Source of the DNA: Sphingomonas alpina
GTDB taxonomy: Bacteria > Pseudomonadota > Alphaproteobacteria > Sphingomonadales > Sphingomonadaceae
Assembly: GCF_014490665.1 (NCBI RefSeq)
Contig: NZ_CP061038.1
Coordinates: forward strand, 558,001 to 622,000
DNA length: 64,000 nucleotides
Direction of reading: 5' to 3'
Shown here: in pieces, positions 53,999-63,043 of the stretch
Layout: each line of letters opens with the position of its first letter
How positions within the stretch are numbered: the stretch's first letter is position 1
Translations under genes and position numbers: made by a program
The notes under the pieces: generated by a model
Told to the model about the DNA's origin: nothing
Seen by the model: the letters and a program-made list of their open reading frames with translations, nothing else
Databases searched by the model: none

Positions 53999-55431
53999 AG
54001 GCGCTTGCGTCGCTCCCGGCGCTGGCATCGACCCTGGTGCTGGCGGCCTGCACGGTGGGGCCCAATTATGAGCGCCCGGCCACATCGGCCGGGGCGGCGG
54101 GCGGTTTCAGTGAAACGGGGCGGAGCAGTGCGGTTGCCGCAACCACGCTGCCCGATGATTGGTGGAAGCTTTATGACGACCCGATCCTCGACCGGTTGAT
54201 CACCGACGCGCTTGTCCACAACACCGATATTCGCGTTGCCGCGGCCAACCTGGCGCGGGCGCGGGCGGCATTGTCGGAACAGCGCGGCGCGCGGCTGCCG
54301 TCGACCGACATCAGCGCGTCTGCCACGCGCAGCCGCACGGCGGCGGGGCAAAGCCCGACGCGGACGGCGTTCGAAACCGATTATTATTCGGTCGGCTTCG
54401 ATGCCTCTTATGAGATCGACCTTTTCGGCGGTGTGACTCGCGCGATCCAGGCGGCGCAGGGCGACCGCGATGCAGCGGCGGCGCAGCTCGATGCGGCGCG
54501 CGTGTCGATCGCGGCGGAAACCGCGCGCGCCTATGCGACCGCATGCGGCAATGCCGCGCAGCGTGCCGTGGCGCAGGAGACGGTCGGGCTGCAGCAGCAG
54601 ACGCTCGACCTCACCAGGCGTTTGTTCGACGCCGGGCGCGGCACGCGCCGCGATGTCGAGCGCGCCGATGTGCTGCTCGCCCAGACCCAGGCGCAGATTC
54701 CAGGCTTCGAGGCCGAGCGCCGCGCGTCGCTCTATGCGCTGGCGACGCTCACCGGTCGTCCGCCCGCCGAGATCGATGGTGATGCCGATCGCTGCACCAG
54801 CTCACCGCGCGTTCGTGCGATCCTGCCGGTGGGCGACGGCAATGCCTTGCTTGCGCGCCGGCCCGATATCCGCGCGGCGGAGCGCACGCTCGCCGCCGAT
54901 ACCGCACGGGTCGGGGTCGCGACCGCCGATCTCTATCCCTCGATCCAGCTTCTCGGCAGCATTGGCTTTGGTGGGACCAAGCCGGGCAACGTGTTCAAGG
55001 GATCGGGCTTTTCCTATTCGCTCGGGCCGCTCATCTCGTGGAACTTCCCCAACCAGACGATCGCGCGCGCCAGGCTGCGCCAGGCCAGGGCGGTGTCGGA
55101 CGGATCGCTCGCACGCTTCGACGGCTCGGTGCTGACCGCGTTGAAGGAAGTCGAACAGGCACTTGCGCGCTATGCTGGCGCGCTCGACACCAATGCCGCA
55201 CTGGTCCGTGCAGAACAGGCGAGCGGGGAGGCGGCGAAGCTGTCGAAACTGCGCTTCGACTATGGTGCCGACAGTTTCCTGCTGCTGATCGATGCCGAAC
55301 GCGACCGGGCCAATGCGCGGGCGGCCCGTGCCCAGTCGGACGCAGCGGTTGCGGATGCACAGATCAGCCTGTTCAAGGCGCTTGGCGGCGGCTGGGAAGC
55401 CGCGCCGGAGGTCACGCGGCGCGAGCCGTGA
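53995..55431 (+). CDS. Outer-membrane efflux factor, NodT/OprM family
   Basis: A 478-residue outer-membrane factor with a lipobox (STLVLAACTVGPNYERP, Cys about residue 18) and the two repeated coiled-coil hairpins of TolC-like proteins (for example RAALSEQRGARLPSTDISAS and GDGNALLARRPDIRAAERTL). It overlaps the pump stop by four bases (ATGA), completing a three-gene operon. No separate regulator is adjacent. Confidence 0.92.
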   Translation: MKALASLPALASTLVLAACTVGPNYERPATSAGAAGGFSETGRSSAVAATTLPDDWWKLYDDPILDRLITDALVHNTDIRVAAANLARARAALSEQRGARLPSTDISASATRSRTAAGQSPTRTAFETDYYSVGFDASYEIDLFGGVTRAIQAAQGDRDAAAAQLDAARVSIAAETARAYATACGNAAQRAVAQETVGLQQQTLDLTRRLFDAGRGTRRDVERADVLLAQTQAQIPGFEAERRASLYALATLTGRPPAEIDGDADRCTSSPRVRAILPVGDGNALLARRPDIRAAERTLAADTARVGVATADLYPSIQLLGSIGFGGTKPGNVFKGSGFSYSLGPLISWNFPNQTIARARLRQARAVSDGSLARFDGSVLTALKEVEQALARYAGALDTNAALVRAEQASGEAAKLSKLRFDYGADSFLLLIDAERDRANARAARAQSDAAVADAQISLFKALGGGWEAAPEVTRREP

Positions 55432-55836
55432 TTTCGAGCATTGCTCAGGTTCAGTGGAATCAGGCCCTACCGTTTGCCCTGAGTCTGTCGAAGGGCATCC
55501 GCTGCGCTTGGGCTTCGACAAGCTCAGCCCGAACGGGCGGGGATCAACTTGGCTAGAGCGGATCGACATTCAGGTTTGGAGAGTTCGCTTTTCGAAATAT
55601 TTCGTCACCCCGGAACAAGTCGGTACCTCCCTTTAAGACAAGGAAGCTTGTGTCCCCGCGAAGGCGGGGACCCAGTCTGGACTCCCGCCTTCGCGGGAGC
55701 ACAAGGAAGGGGCGATCACTCTCGATTATGCCGATCCCCTGGTCGAAGGGGTTAAGCGCCGAACAAGCCGGAGTGGCGGCAGAGGCGGACGATGAATTCT
55801 CTACAAAACTGAATGTCGATCCCGACTAGGGCTGCC
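55432..55836. repeat. Repeat-rich intergenic region with three kinds of palindrome
   Basis: These 405 bases hold no gene. They contain an inverted pair of the CCCTTCGACAAGCTCAGCCC repeat family (55470-55496 and 55510-55537), and two further palindromes: GTCCCCGC (55652-55659) with GCGGGGAC (55664-55671), and CTCCCGC (55682-55688) with GCGGGAG (55693-55699). It separates the RND operon from the convergent FecR gene, and the repeats probably also stop transcription. Confidence 0.75.
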
Positions 55837-56793
55837 TCAGCGTTCCGCCGTCCTCGGCGCAGACGCTGCGGGGCTCGGCAGCGGCTCAATCGCAATCGCA
55901 TCGGGTTCGGCAATCAGGTCGCGGATCGTGGCGGTATCGCCTTGGTCGACCACGCCGAAGACCGGCATCGATCCCGCCTTTGGATCGGTCAGCACCACGC
56001 GGTCGCGCGCATAAAGATTGATCTTCGCAATGACATCGCGCAGCGGCTCGCCGCGAAAGACCAGTTGGCCACGGGTCCAGGCGGTGGCGCTCTCGGCGTC
56101 GAGATCCGTCGCCTGGCGGATGAAGCCGACGCTGCCGCCATCGCGCGCGGTAATCCCGAACGCCAGCCGCTCCCCCTTGCGCGCGAGCTTCTCGATCGGC
56201 TCGCTCGCGCGCACGCCCCGTGCGCCGTCGCGCAGCGCGATGCGGATCACGCCCTCGACCACCGTGACCTCGGCCTCGCGTGCCGCCACCGCAACGTCGA
56301 ACGCGGTGCCGACCGCTCTCACTTCGCCATGCGGCGTCTCGACGATGAACGGTCGCGCGGCGTTGTGCGCGACCTTGAACAGCGCCTCGCCGCTGGCCAG
56401 TCTCAACCGGCGCTCGCTCGGCGTATAGCTGATGGCGACGCGGCTGTCGGCCGCGAGCGTGACCGTCGAACCGTCCGCCAGCCGGATCAGCCTGCGTTCG
56501 GCATGGCCCGTCGCATAATGCTGCGCGAAATCGCGTTCCGTCGCGGGATGAACGAACCAGGTGATGCCGCCGATGATCGCGAGCATCACCGCTGCCAGTG
56601 CGGCGGCTCGCGCCGGCCATGTCTGCCACATCGACGGTACCGGCGGAGCCTCGACCGGGCGCTCGAAGTCGCCCAGCCAGTCCCAGAAGGCCGCGGCTTC
56701 CTGCCGGTCGGCCGGATGCAGATTGTCGCTGCGCCCGGACAGCAGCGCATCGAATACCGCCTCGGCGCGGTGTCCCAGGTCGCGGTCGCTCAT
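55837..56793 (-). CDS. FecR-type anti-sigma / sigma-regulator protein
   Basis: A 318-residue membrane protein. The cytoplasmic N-domain (residues 1-80) is followed by one membrane span (ARAAALAAVMLAIIGGITWF, about residues 62-81) and a periplasmic FecR domain (about 90-318: RLIRLADGSTVTLAADSRVA, then EALFKVAHNAARPFIVETPH). It relays a signal from the TonB receptor's N-terminal domain to the ECF sigma factor. Its start overlaps the sigma stop (ATGA, 56790-56793). Confidence 0.92.
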   Translation of the reverse strand: MSDRDLGHRAEAVFDALLSGRSDNLHPADRQEAAAFWDWLGDFERPVEAPPVPSMWQTWPARAAALAAVMLAIIGGITWFVHPATERDFAQHYATGHAERRLIRLADGSTVTLAADSRVAISYTPSERRLRLASGEALFKVAHNAARPFIVETPHGEVRAVGTAFDVAVAAREAEVTVVEGVIRIALRDGARGVRASEPIEKLARKGERLAFGITARDGGSVGFIRQATDLDAESATAWTRGQLVFRGEPLRDVIAKINLYARDRVVLTDPKAGSMPVFGVVDQGDTATIRDLIAEPDAIAIEPLPSPAASAPRTAER

Positions 56794-57332
56794 TGCCCGC
56801 GCTCCATCAAATGGCCGAGCCGGGCATAGAGATGCGCGACAGCATGAGTCAGATGCTTCTGCACCATGCGTGAACTGATGCCCAGTTCGCGCGCAATCTC
56901 GCTTGTGCTGCGTTCGTCGAAGCGACGCATCACGAATACTGCGCGGCATCGCGAGCCCAACTCGTCGAGTGCCGCCTCCAGCGCAGCCTGCAGATCGGCG
57001 ACACGCCGCCCATCCTCCTGCGCAGGCCGGACCGGCATGTCATGTTCGTCGAGCAGCGGCGCGGTCGAGATCGTGCGCCGGTGGCGGTCGGCGATCAGAT
57101 TGGCGGCGATGCGGAAGAGATAGGCCTGTGGCTCGTCAAGCGTCTGCGTGCGTGCCCGGGCGATCAGCCGCGCGCATGCTTCCTGCACCAGGTCCTCGAC
57201 TTCGGCGGGATTGGCGACGCGGCGGGCGACGAACGCGCGAAGCGCCGCGCGATAGGCATCGAAGCCTTCGCCCGTCGCTAGGCCTGCGTCGCTATTTGCC
57301 GCTCTGCGCAACTCTTTGTGTCCCCCATCCAC
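56790..57332 (-). CDS. ECF RNA polymerase sigma factor (FecI type)
   Basis: A 180-residue sigma factor. Region 2 reads VEDLVQEACARLIARA then LFRIAANLIADRHRR (about residues 44-85), and region 4 reads LGSRCRAVFVMRRFDERSTS then EIARELGISSRMVQKHLTHA (about 125-165). The start is GTG 57332. With the adjacent FecR and the STN-domain receptor at 57492 it forms a cell-surface signalling set; it is expected to transcribe the receptor operon. A palindrome lies in the divergent promoter gap. Confidence 0.92.
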   Translation of the reverse strand: MDGGHKELRRAANSDAGLATGEGFDAYRAALRAFVARRVANPAEVEDLVQEACARLIARARTQTLDEPQAYLFRIAANLIADRHRRTISTAPLLDEHDMPVRPAQEDGRRVADLQAALEAALDELGSRCRAVFVMRRFDERSTSEIARELGISSRMVQKHLTHAVAHLYARLGHLMERGQ

Positions 57333-57371
57333 GCCCGGTACTCATTGCCATGACGCGCCGCAGGGGCAAAG

Positions 57372-57419
57372 GCGAACCAGATTCGGGCCGGCGATAAAAA
57401 AATTACAGCCCTGGTTCGC
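57372..57419. promoter_or_regulatory. Inverted repeat in the divergent FecI/receptor promoter region
   Basis: GCGAACCAG (57372-57380) and CTGGTTCGC (57411-57419) form a perfect 9-bp inverted repeat separated by 30 bases that include an A7 run. Lying between the FecI gene and the TonB receptor, it may be a Fur-independent operator or part of the sigma-dependent promoter. No canonical Fur box is evident. Confidence 0.5.
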
Positions 57420-57491
57420 ATTGATCCATTTTGGCGTCATTGAAATATCGGCTCTGGGGAGGGCCGGGCAACGAGTGAAGGGGGCCCGCCG

Positions 57492-60400
57492 ATGAACACA
57501 CGCCATCTGTTATTCGCCACGACCGCAATCATGATCGCCATGCCGGCCACCGCGCAGGCCGCTGCGGATGTGCGCCACAGCATCGACTTGCCGGCCGGAT
57601 CGCTCGACACGGCCTTGTTCCAGGTCGCACGCCAGACCGGCATGCAGCTAGTCTTCACCGACCCGGGTATCGCCGGAATCCGCGTCGCGCGCGTGTCCGG
57701 TTCTTATACCGCGCGCCAGCTGCTCGACACATTGCTGTCGAAGACGGGCTATACCTATCGCTTCACCGGCGCGCGCAGCGTCCGGGTGATTGCGCTGGCC
57801 AAGGCCGGGGCGAAGGTCCGGCCGGCTGCGCTCACGCAATCCGCACCCCAGGCCACCGACGGCCAGGCCGGTTCCGACACATCCAGCACCACCCAGGCCG
57901 AGAATGCCGTGGATGGCAATGATCAGCAGGAGCAGGGCGACATCGTCGTCGTCGGCACCCAGATCAAGGGCAGCAAGGTCACCGAGGCGCTGCCTGTCAC
58001 GGTGGTCGATGAGCAGCAGATTCGCGCCACTGGCGCCGTTTCGGGTGATGAGCTGTTCCGTTCGATCCCGCAAATGGGCGATGTCAGCTTCAATTCGAGC
58101 TATCTGCCCAACAGCTCCAACTCGGCGCGCGGCGATGTCGGTTCGGTCAATCTGCGCAATCTGGGTGTCGGCAATACGCTGACTCTGCTCAACGGTCGCC
58201 GCGTCGTCGCTCATCCAACCAGCCGCGCCGACGACAATCTCGTTCCGGTGCAGACCTACAACACCAACGCGATCCCGGTGTTCGGGCTCGAGCGGCTCGA
58301 GGTGTTGCGTGACGGCGCGGCAGCGATTTACGGTTCCGACGCCGTTGCCGGCGTGGTCAACACCGTACTCAAGACCAATTTCACCGGTGTCCAGATCGAG
58401 GGACAGACCGGATGGGCGGAGGGCACCAATCTCGCCGAGAGCAATCTCAACTTGTTGGCGGGGAAGAATCTCGGCGACCGTGGCAACATAACCTTGTTCG
58501 CAAGCTATGATCGCCGAACCTCGCTTGGTGCACGCGATCAGGACTATACCGCTTCGGCCAATCTCAACCCGCTATTCGCCGATACCCGCTTTTCCACCGC
58601 GACCGACGGACGTAGCACGATCACGCCCTGGGGCTCGTTCCAGACCTTGGGCAATGTCGTCGTCAGGCAGGGCGCCACCAATCTGACCAACGCATCGGGC
58701 CAGTTCCACGTCCAGCCGCTGACCAATGCCGGCTGTGCCACGAACACGACGACTGGCCTGCCTGGCGGCATTTGCATCGACGACGGCGCCAATAGCGCGG
58801 CGGGCGATCGCAACCTTGGCTTCGATGCGCCTCATGCCTTCAACACCAGCGTGATACCGTCATTGAAGCGCGCGAATTTTTTCCTGACCGGCCATTATGA
58901 ACTGACCGACGGTCTCGAATTTTTCGGTGAGGCCGGATATTACACGGCGAAGACACGCAGCGTGCAGGCCTCGACCGGCACGCTGAGTTCGGGGCCGCTG
59001 GTGATCCCCGCGTCGAATTACTGGAATCCGTTTGGCCCGGTGACCTTCGCCAATGGCCAGGCCAATCCCAACCGCCTGCCTGGCATCAACGCGCCAGCCG
59101 GCGGGCTGCCGGTTATCCTCAGCAGCTATAATTTCGCCGATGTCGGACCCAACATCGTCGATGTGAAGAACACGCAATATCGCCTGCTCGGCGGGCTGCG
59201 CTGGAATTTTCTTGGCTTTCAATGGGAAAGCGCAGCGCTCTATTCGCAGGCACGCGTCCGCGACACCTCCGATGGTATCAGCCAGACAGCGCTGCAGCGC
59301 CAGCTCGCTCTGTCGACCCCCGATGCCTATAACCCGTTCAACGGCGGCAACCTGCTCGACCTGAGCGGCGCCGATGCAACGCCGAGCAGCCGCGCGGCGA
59401 TCGATGCAATTCGGGTCAAGACGCAGCGCGTCAGTACCTCGACGCTGGCGATGATCGACCTGAAAGGGTCCAATGCCTCCTTGTTCAGCTTGCCTGGCGG
59501 CGATGTCGGCCTGGCGATCGGCGGCGAAGTTCGCCGTGAAACACAGCGCGACGATCGCGATCCGCGTCTCGACGGGACAATCACGTTCAAGGATGCGGTG
59601 AACGGCGTCGTGAACGGCTCCGATCTGATCGGCACCAGCCCCTCGCCCGATACCAGCGGGCGCCGTACCGTGGCCGCCGCTTATGTCGAACTCGCGGTGC
59701 CGGTGGTCAGCCCGGAGATGAATATCCCGCTGGTCCGCAAGCTCGAACTGCAGATCGCTGGCCGGTTCGAACATTATGACGATGTCGGCAGCGTGGCGAA
59801 GCCAAAGATCGCCGGCGCCTGGGATGTGTTCCGTGGCCTGCGGCTGCGCGGTTCTTATGCTCAGGGCTTCAAGGCGCCGAACCTTGAACAGATCAACGCG
59901 ACCGTGGTCACGCGGTCCAACACGCGAACCGATTGGCTCCGTTGCGAGGCGCTGTTGAAAAGCGGGACGATCACGAGTTTCACCGATGCCCGCTGCGCCA
60001 CGTCCCAACGCTTCGCGACCTCCGCGCAGCGTTCGGGCAATCCCGATCTGAAGCCCGAAACGTCGAACACCTGGTCGGCGGGCATCGTCCTGCAACCCTA
60101 TTTTCTCGACAGCGCGATCGGCAAGATCACCTTCACGGCCGATTATTGGCACGTGAACCAGAAGGGCATTGTCGGCCTGTTCGGGGAGGGCAATGCGTTG
60201 ATCAACGATTATCTGTTGCGTGCGAAAGGCAGTTCGGATCCCAACGTCATCCGCGCCACGCCGACCGCCGACGATATCGCCTTGTTCGCGGGATCGGGCC
60301 TTGCACCTGCGGGCCGCGTGCTCTTCGTCAAGGATCAATACGTCAATCTGCTGCCGCAGGAAGCGGCCGGCTTTGATCTTGGTCTGACCTGGCGGCTGCC

Positions 60401-60893
60401 GGATTTCGGCATCGGCCGGTTCAACTTCACCGCCAATGCCGCGCATCTCAGCAAATTCTTCCTCAAGCCGTCGCCCAATATCCAGACCTTGATCGATGCG
60501 CGGGCGGCGGGGACGATCAATGCTGGCACGACGATCAGCGGCGGCGGTGACCTGGTCCGCCAGAATGGCAAGCCGCGCTGGAAGGTTACCGGCACCGCGA
60601 CATGGAGCTACAAGCAGTTCGAACTCGGCGGCTATACGCAATATACCAGTGACGTGGATGAAACCGCGTTGGTCGATTCCGCCGGCATTCCGTGGCTGAT
60701 TGAGGATCAGATGACCTTCAACGCCTATGCCCAGGTCTCGGTCGGCACCGAGCGCGAGGGCAATTACCGGCTCCGGTTCGGCGTCAGGAACCTGACCAAC
60801 GAAAAGCCGCCTTTGTCCTCGAACGGCTATCTCGGTTCGATGTACAATCCTTATGGGCGTTACTGGTACGCCAGCGTGCGGGCGTCATTCTGA
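57492..60893 (+). CDS. TonB-dependent outer-membrane receptor with N-terminal signalling (STN) domain
   Basis: A 1133-residue receptor. A signal peptide (about 1-24) is followed by the STN/secretin-N domain (about 32-100; LPAGSLDTALFQVARQTGMQ, then TARQLLDTLLSKTGYTYRFT). After a Gln/Ser/Asp-rich linker comes the plug (QGDIVVVGTQIKGSKVTEAL, then GVGNTLTLLNGRRVVAHPTS) and a 22-strand barrel ending YWYASVRASF. The STN domain shows it signals to the adjacent FecR. The unusual partners downstream (gamma-glutamyltransferase, M20 amidohydrolase) suggest a peptide-like ligand rather than a simple siderophore (inference). Confidence 0.92.
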   Translation: MNTRHLLFATTAIMIAMPATAQAAADVRHSIDLPAGSLDTALFQVARQTGMQLVFTDPGIAGIRVARVSGSYTARQLLDTLLSKTGYTYRFTGARSVRVIALAKAGAKVRPAALTQSAPQATDGQAGSDTSSTTQAENAVDGNDQQEQGDIVVVGTQIKGSKVTEALPVTVVDEQQIRATGAVSGDELFRSIPQMGDVSFNSSYLPNSSNSARGDVGSVNLRNLGVGNTLTLLNGRRVVAHPTSRADDNLVPVQTYNTNAIPVFGLERLEVLRDGAAAIYGSDAVAGVVNTVLKTNFTGVQIEGQTGWAEGTNLAESNLNLLAGKNLGDRGNITLFASYDRRTSLGARDQDYTASANLNPLFADTRFSTATDGRSTITPWGSFQTLGNVVVRQGATNLTNASGQFHVQPLTNAGCATNTTTGLPGGICIDDGANSAAGDRNLGFDAPHAFNTSVIPSLKRANFFLTGHYELTDGLEFFGEAGYYTAKTRSVQASTGTLSSGPLVIPASNYWNPFGPVTFANGQANPNRLPGINAPAGGLPVILSSYNFADVGPNIVDVKNTQYRLLGGLRWNFLGFQWESAALYSQARVRDTSDGISQTALQRQLALSTPDAYNPFNGGNLLDLSGADATPSSRAAIDAIRVKTQRVSTSTLAMIDLKGSNASLFSLPGGDVGLAIGGEVRRETQRDDRDPRLDGTITFKDAVNGVVNGSDLIGTSPSPDTSGRRTVAAAYVELAVPVVSPEMNIPLVRKLELQIAGRFEHYDDVGSVAKPKIAGAWDVFRGLRLRGSYAQGFKAPNLEQINATVVTRSNTRTDWLRCEALLKSGTITSFTDARCATSQRFATSAQRSGNPDLKPETSNTWSAGIVLQPYFLDSAIGKITFTADYWHVNQKGIVGLFGEGNALINDYLLRAKGSSDPNVIRATPTADDIALFAGSGLAPAGRVLFVKDQYVNLLPQEAAGFDLGLTWRLPDFGIGRFNFTANAAHLSKFFLKPSPNIQTLIDARAAGTINAGTTISGGGDLVRQNGKPRWKVTGTATWSYKQFELGGYTQYTSDVDETALVDSAGIPWLIEDQMTFNAYAQVSVGTEREGNYRLRFGVRNLTNEKPPLSSNGYLGSMYNPYGRYWYASVRASF

Positions 60894-62644
60894 TGTCTCG
60901 CATCGGTCGCGTCATGGCATTCGCCGCCCTGCTTTCGCTGGCCGGTACACCGGTCATGGCGTCGGCGCAGGAAGATCCCGCGGCGCCGCGCGCTACGACC
61001 GGCGGCGACATCGTCGCCTATGACCAGATCCATAAACCGGCGATCGGCCGGGGCGGTATGGTGGTGAGCCAGAACGCGGTCGCCGCGCGGGTTGGCGCCG
61101 ATATCCTGCGCAAGGGCGGCAATGCGGTCGACGCGGCGGTCGCGGTCGGCTTTGCGCTGGCGGTGGTGTTGCCGCGCGCGGGCAATATCGGCGGCGGCGG
61201 CTATATGCTGGTGCACATGCCGGCCAAGGGCGGAAAGCCGGCGGTTGACCTGGCGATCGACTATTACGGCCAGGCCTCGCGCAACACGACGCCCGACCTG
61301 CTGCTCGGTGCCAATGGCAAGTTCGATCCGGCCAAGGGCTATTCGATGAAGGGCGTCGCCATTCCGGGTACCGTCGCCGGGTTATGGGAAGCGCATCGGC
61401 GCTTCGGCAGCTTGCCCTGGGGAACGCTGGTCGCGCCGGCGATCGCCATGGCGGCCAAGGGCGTCGCGCTGAGCGATGACGAGGCGCAGGCCAATGCCGA
61501 CCAGAAAAAGGCGATGGCCGACGATCCCGCCGCGCTGGCGGTCTATTTCAAGCCGGACGGCAGCGCCTATGCGCCGGGAGAGACATGGCGCCAGCCCGAC
61601 CTGGCGAATACGCTCAAGACGATCGCCGCCAAGGGGCGTGATGGCTTTTATGCCGGACCGCTCGCGGCGAAACTTGCCGCCGGGATCAAGGCCGGCAGCG
61701 GCGTGATCGACGCCAGGGATCTCGCCGACTATCGCCCGATCGTCTCGGCGCCGATCTGGTCGAGCTATCGCGGTCGCAAGGTCGCCTATATGCCGCCGAC
61801 CGCCTCCGGGGTGAGCGTTGCCGAGGCGATGAACATCCTCGAGACTTTCCCGGTGCGCGAAGGAAAATGGGGCAGCACCGCCAACCTCCATCTGCTCGCC
61901 GAGACGCTGAAGATCGTATCGTCCGACCGCCGCCTGATCGGTGGCGGGCCCGACTGGCGGACGCCGACCTCGGGGCTGGCGAGCAAGGCCTATGCGGCCG
62001 AGCGCGCAAAGCTGATTCGCACCGACCGCTCGCTTGGCCGCACCGATGTGCCGGAGGGCAATCCCTATCCGTTCGAAAGCAAGGACACGACGCATTTCTC
62101 GATCGTCGATGCGCAGGGCGGGGCGGTCAGCAATACCTACACATTGTCGGCATCCTATGGCGCGCATGTCGTGGCGCCGGGCACCGGCATCCTGCTCAAC
62201 AATTCGCTCGGCAATCTTGCCTGGGGGCGCGGGACCGATGGCCAGCGTCGCGCGACCCTGCCGGTAGCGGGCAAGCGTGTCGGTTCAACGATCACGCCGA
62301 TCATCGTCTTCCAGGACGACAAGCCATGGCTGGTCACCGGCACGCCGGGCGGCGGCTATATCATCGCGACGATGGTGCAGATGCTGTCCAATGTGATGGA
62401 CTTCGATCTCAACGTGGCCGAGGCGGCTGAGCGTCCGCGCATCAACCAGGGCGATGCCGATGCGCCGCTTGAACTCGAACAGGGCTTCTCGCCTGATCTG
62501 GTCGGGTTGCTTGAGGCGAAGGGGCACAAGGTGCGCATGTCGAATACGATGGGCAGCGTGCAATCGATCATGGTCGACGGCGACCGCTTTCTCGGGTCGG
62601 CCGACACACGTCGCCCCGATGCGCTGGCGGTGGGGGTTCGCTGA
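60893..62644 (+). CDS. ggt: Gamma-glutamyltransferase / glutathione hydrolase
   Basis: A 583-residue Ntn-hydrolase with a signal peptide (MSRIGRVMAFAALLSLAGTP). The self-processing nucleophile is Thr399 in KDTTHFSIVDAQGGAVSNTY, and the substrate-loop glycines GGGYIIATM are present downstream. It cleaves gamma-glutamyl bonds in the periplasm and splits on maturation into large and small subunits. Its ATG shares a base with the receptor stop (TGATG), so it is co-translated with the TonB receptor, suggesting that the receptor brings in a gamma-glutamyl compound. Confidence 0.93.
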   Translation: MSRIGRVMAFAALLSLAGTPVMASAQEDPAAPRATTGGDIVAYDQIHKPAIGRGGMVVSQNAVAARVGADILRKGGNAVDAAVAVGFALAVVLPRAGNIGGGGYMLVHMPAKGGKPAVDLAIDYYGQASRNTTPDLLLGANGKFDPAKGYSMKGVAIPGTVAGLWEAHRRFGSLPWGTLVAPAIAMAAKGVALSDDEAQANADQKKAMADDPAALAVYFKPDGSAYAPGETWRQPDLANTLKTIAAKGRDGFYAGPLAAKLAAGIKAGSGVIDARDLADYRPIVSAPIWSSYRGRKVAYMPPTASGVSVAEAMNILETFPVREGKWGSTANLHLLAETLKIVSSDRRLIGGGPDWRTPTSGLASKAYAAERAKLIRTDRSLGRTDVPEGNPYPFESKDTTHFSIVDAQGGAVSNTYTLSASYGAHVVAPGTGILLNNSLGNLAWGRGTDGQRRATLPVAGKRVGSTITPIIVFQDDKPWLVTGTPGGGYIIATMVQMLSNVMDFDLNVAEAAERPRINQGDADAPLELEQGFSPDLVGLLEAKGHKVRMSNTMGSVQSIMVDGDRFLGSADTRRPDALAVGVR

Positions 62645-62797
62645 CACCGATGTGCACTGGTTGTGGTGTTTTGGTTCTGTTGCCCGGCATCCGCTCGGCC
62701 GTCGATTCAGTCGTTGCGCGATGTACGGCATGGTGGTGCCGGACGTGCGCATTGCCGGGCATCTTGCACCACTCGTTGCCGTGCTGAATATCGTTCC
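62645..62797. other. Gap between ggt and element copy 5
   Basis: About 150 bases downstream of ggt. No clear terminator hairpin with a T-run, gene or repeat is visible. Confidence 0.4.
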
Positions 62798-62799
62798 AG

Positions 62800-62965
62800 T
62801 TTGCGACCGCTGTTCTGGCAATAACAGGGGTCGGGTCACCGCTGTTACCTGCTGTTTCCATAACAGCGGTGAGGAAAAGTAAGATGCTGAATATAAACAG
62901 GAATCAATAACCCGAAATCCAACTTAACAGGGGTGATGTTTTTTTGAAAATAGCAGCGGTCAGCA
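62800..62965 (+). repeat. CTGTT/AACAG multi-hairpin element, copy 5 (prefix ACCG/ACCC)
   Basis: It starts with the same 16 bases as copy 1 (62800-62815). Hairpin 1 pairs GACCGCTGTTC (62805-62815) with TAACAGGGGTC (62822-62832), imperfect. Hairpin 2 pairs TCACCGCTGTTA (62836-62847) with 62861-62872 perfectly. An A/T-rich interior (62873-62912) precedes the shared box ATCCAACTTAACAG (62917-62930), AACAGGGGTGA (62926-62936), a T7 run (62939-62945) and a decayed AGCAGCGGTC (62952-62961). The order is that of copies 1 and 4. It lies between two forward genes and may separate ggt from the amidohydrolase transcript. Confidence 0.85.
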
Positions 62966-63043
62966 GGGAAAGCGACCCGCATCGATATGGCTTGGTGTAG
63001 GGCGGCAACGACCCTGAGAATGGCATTCGAAAAGAAGGAAGAG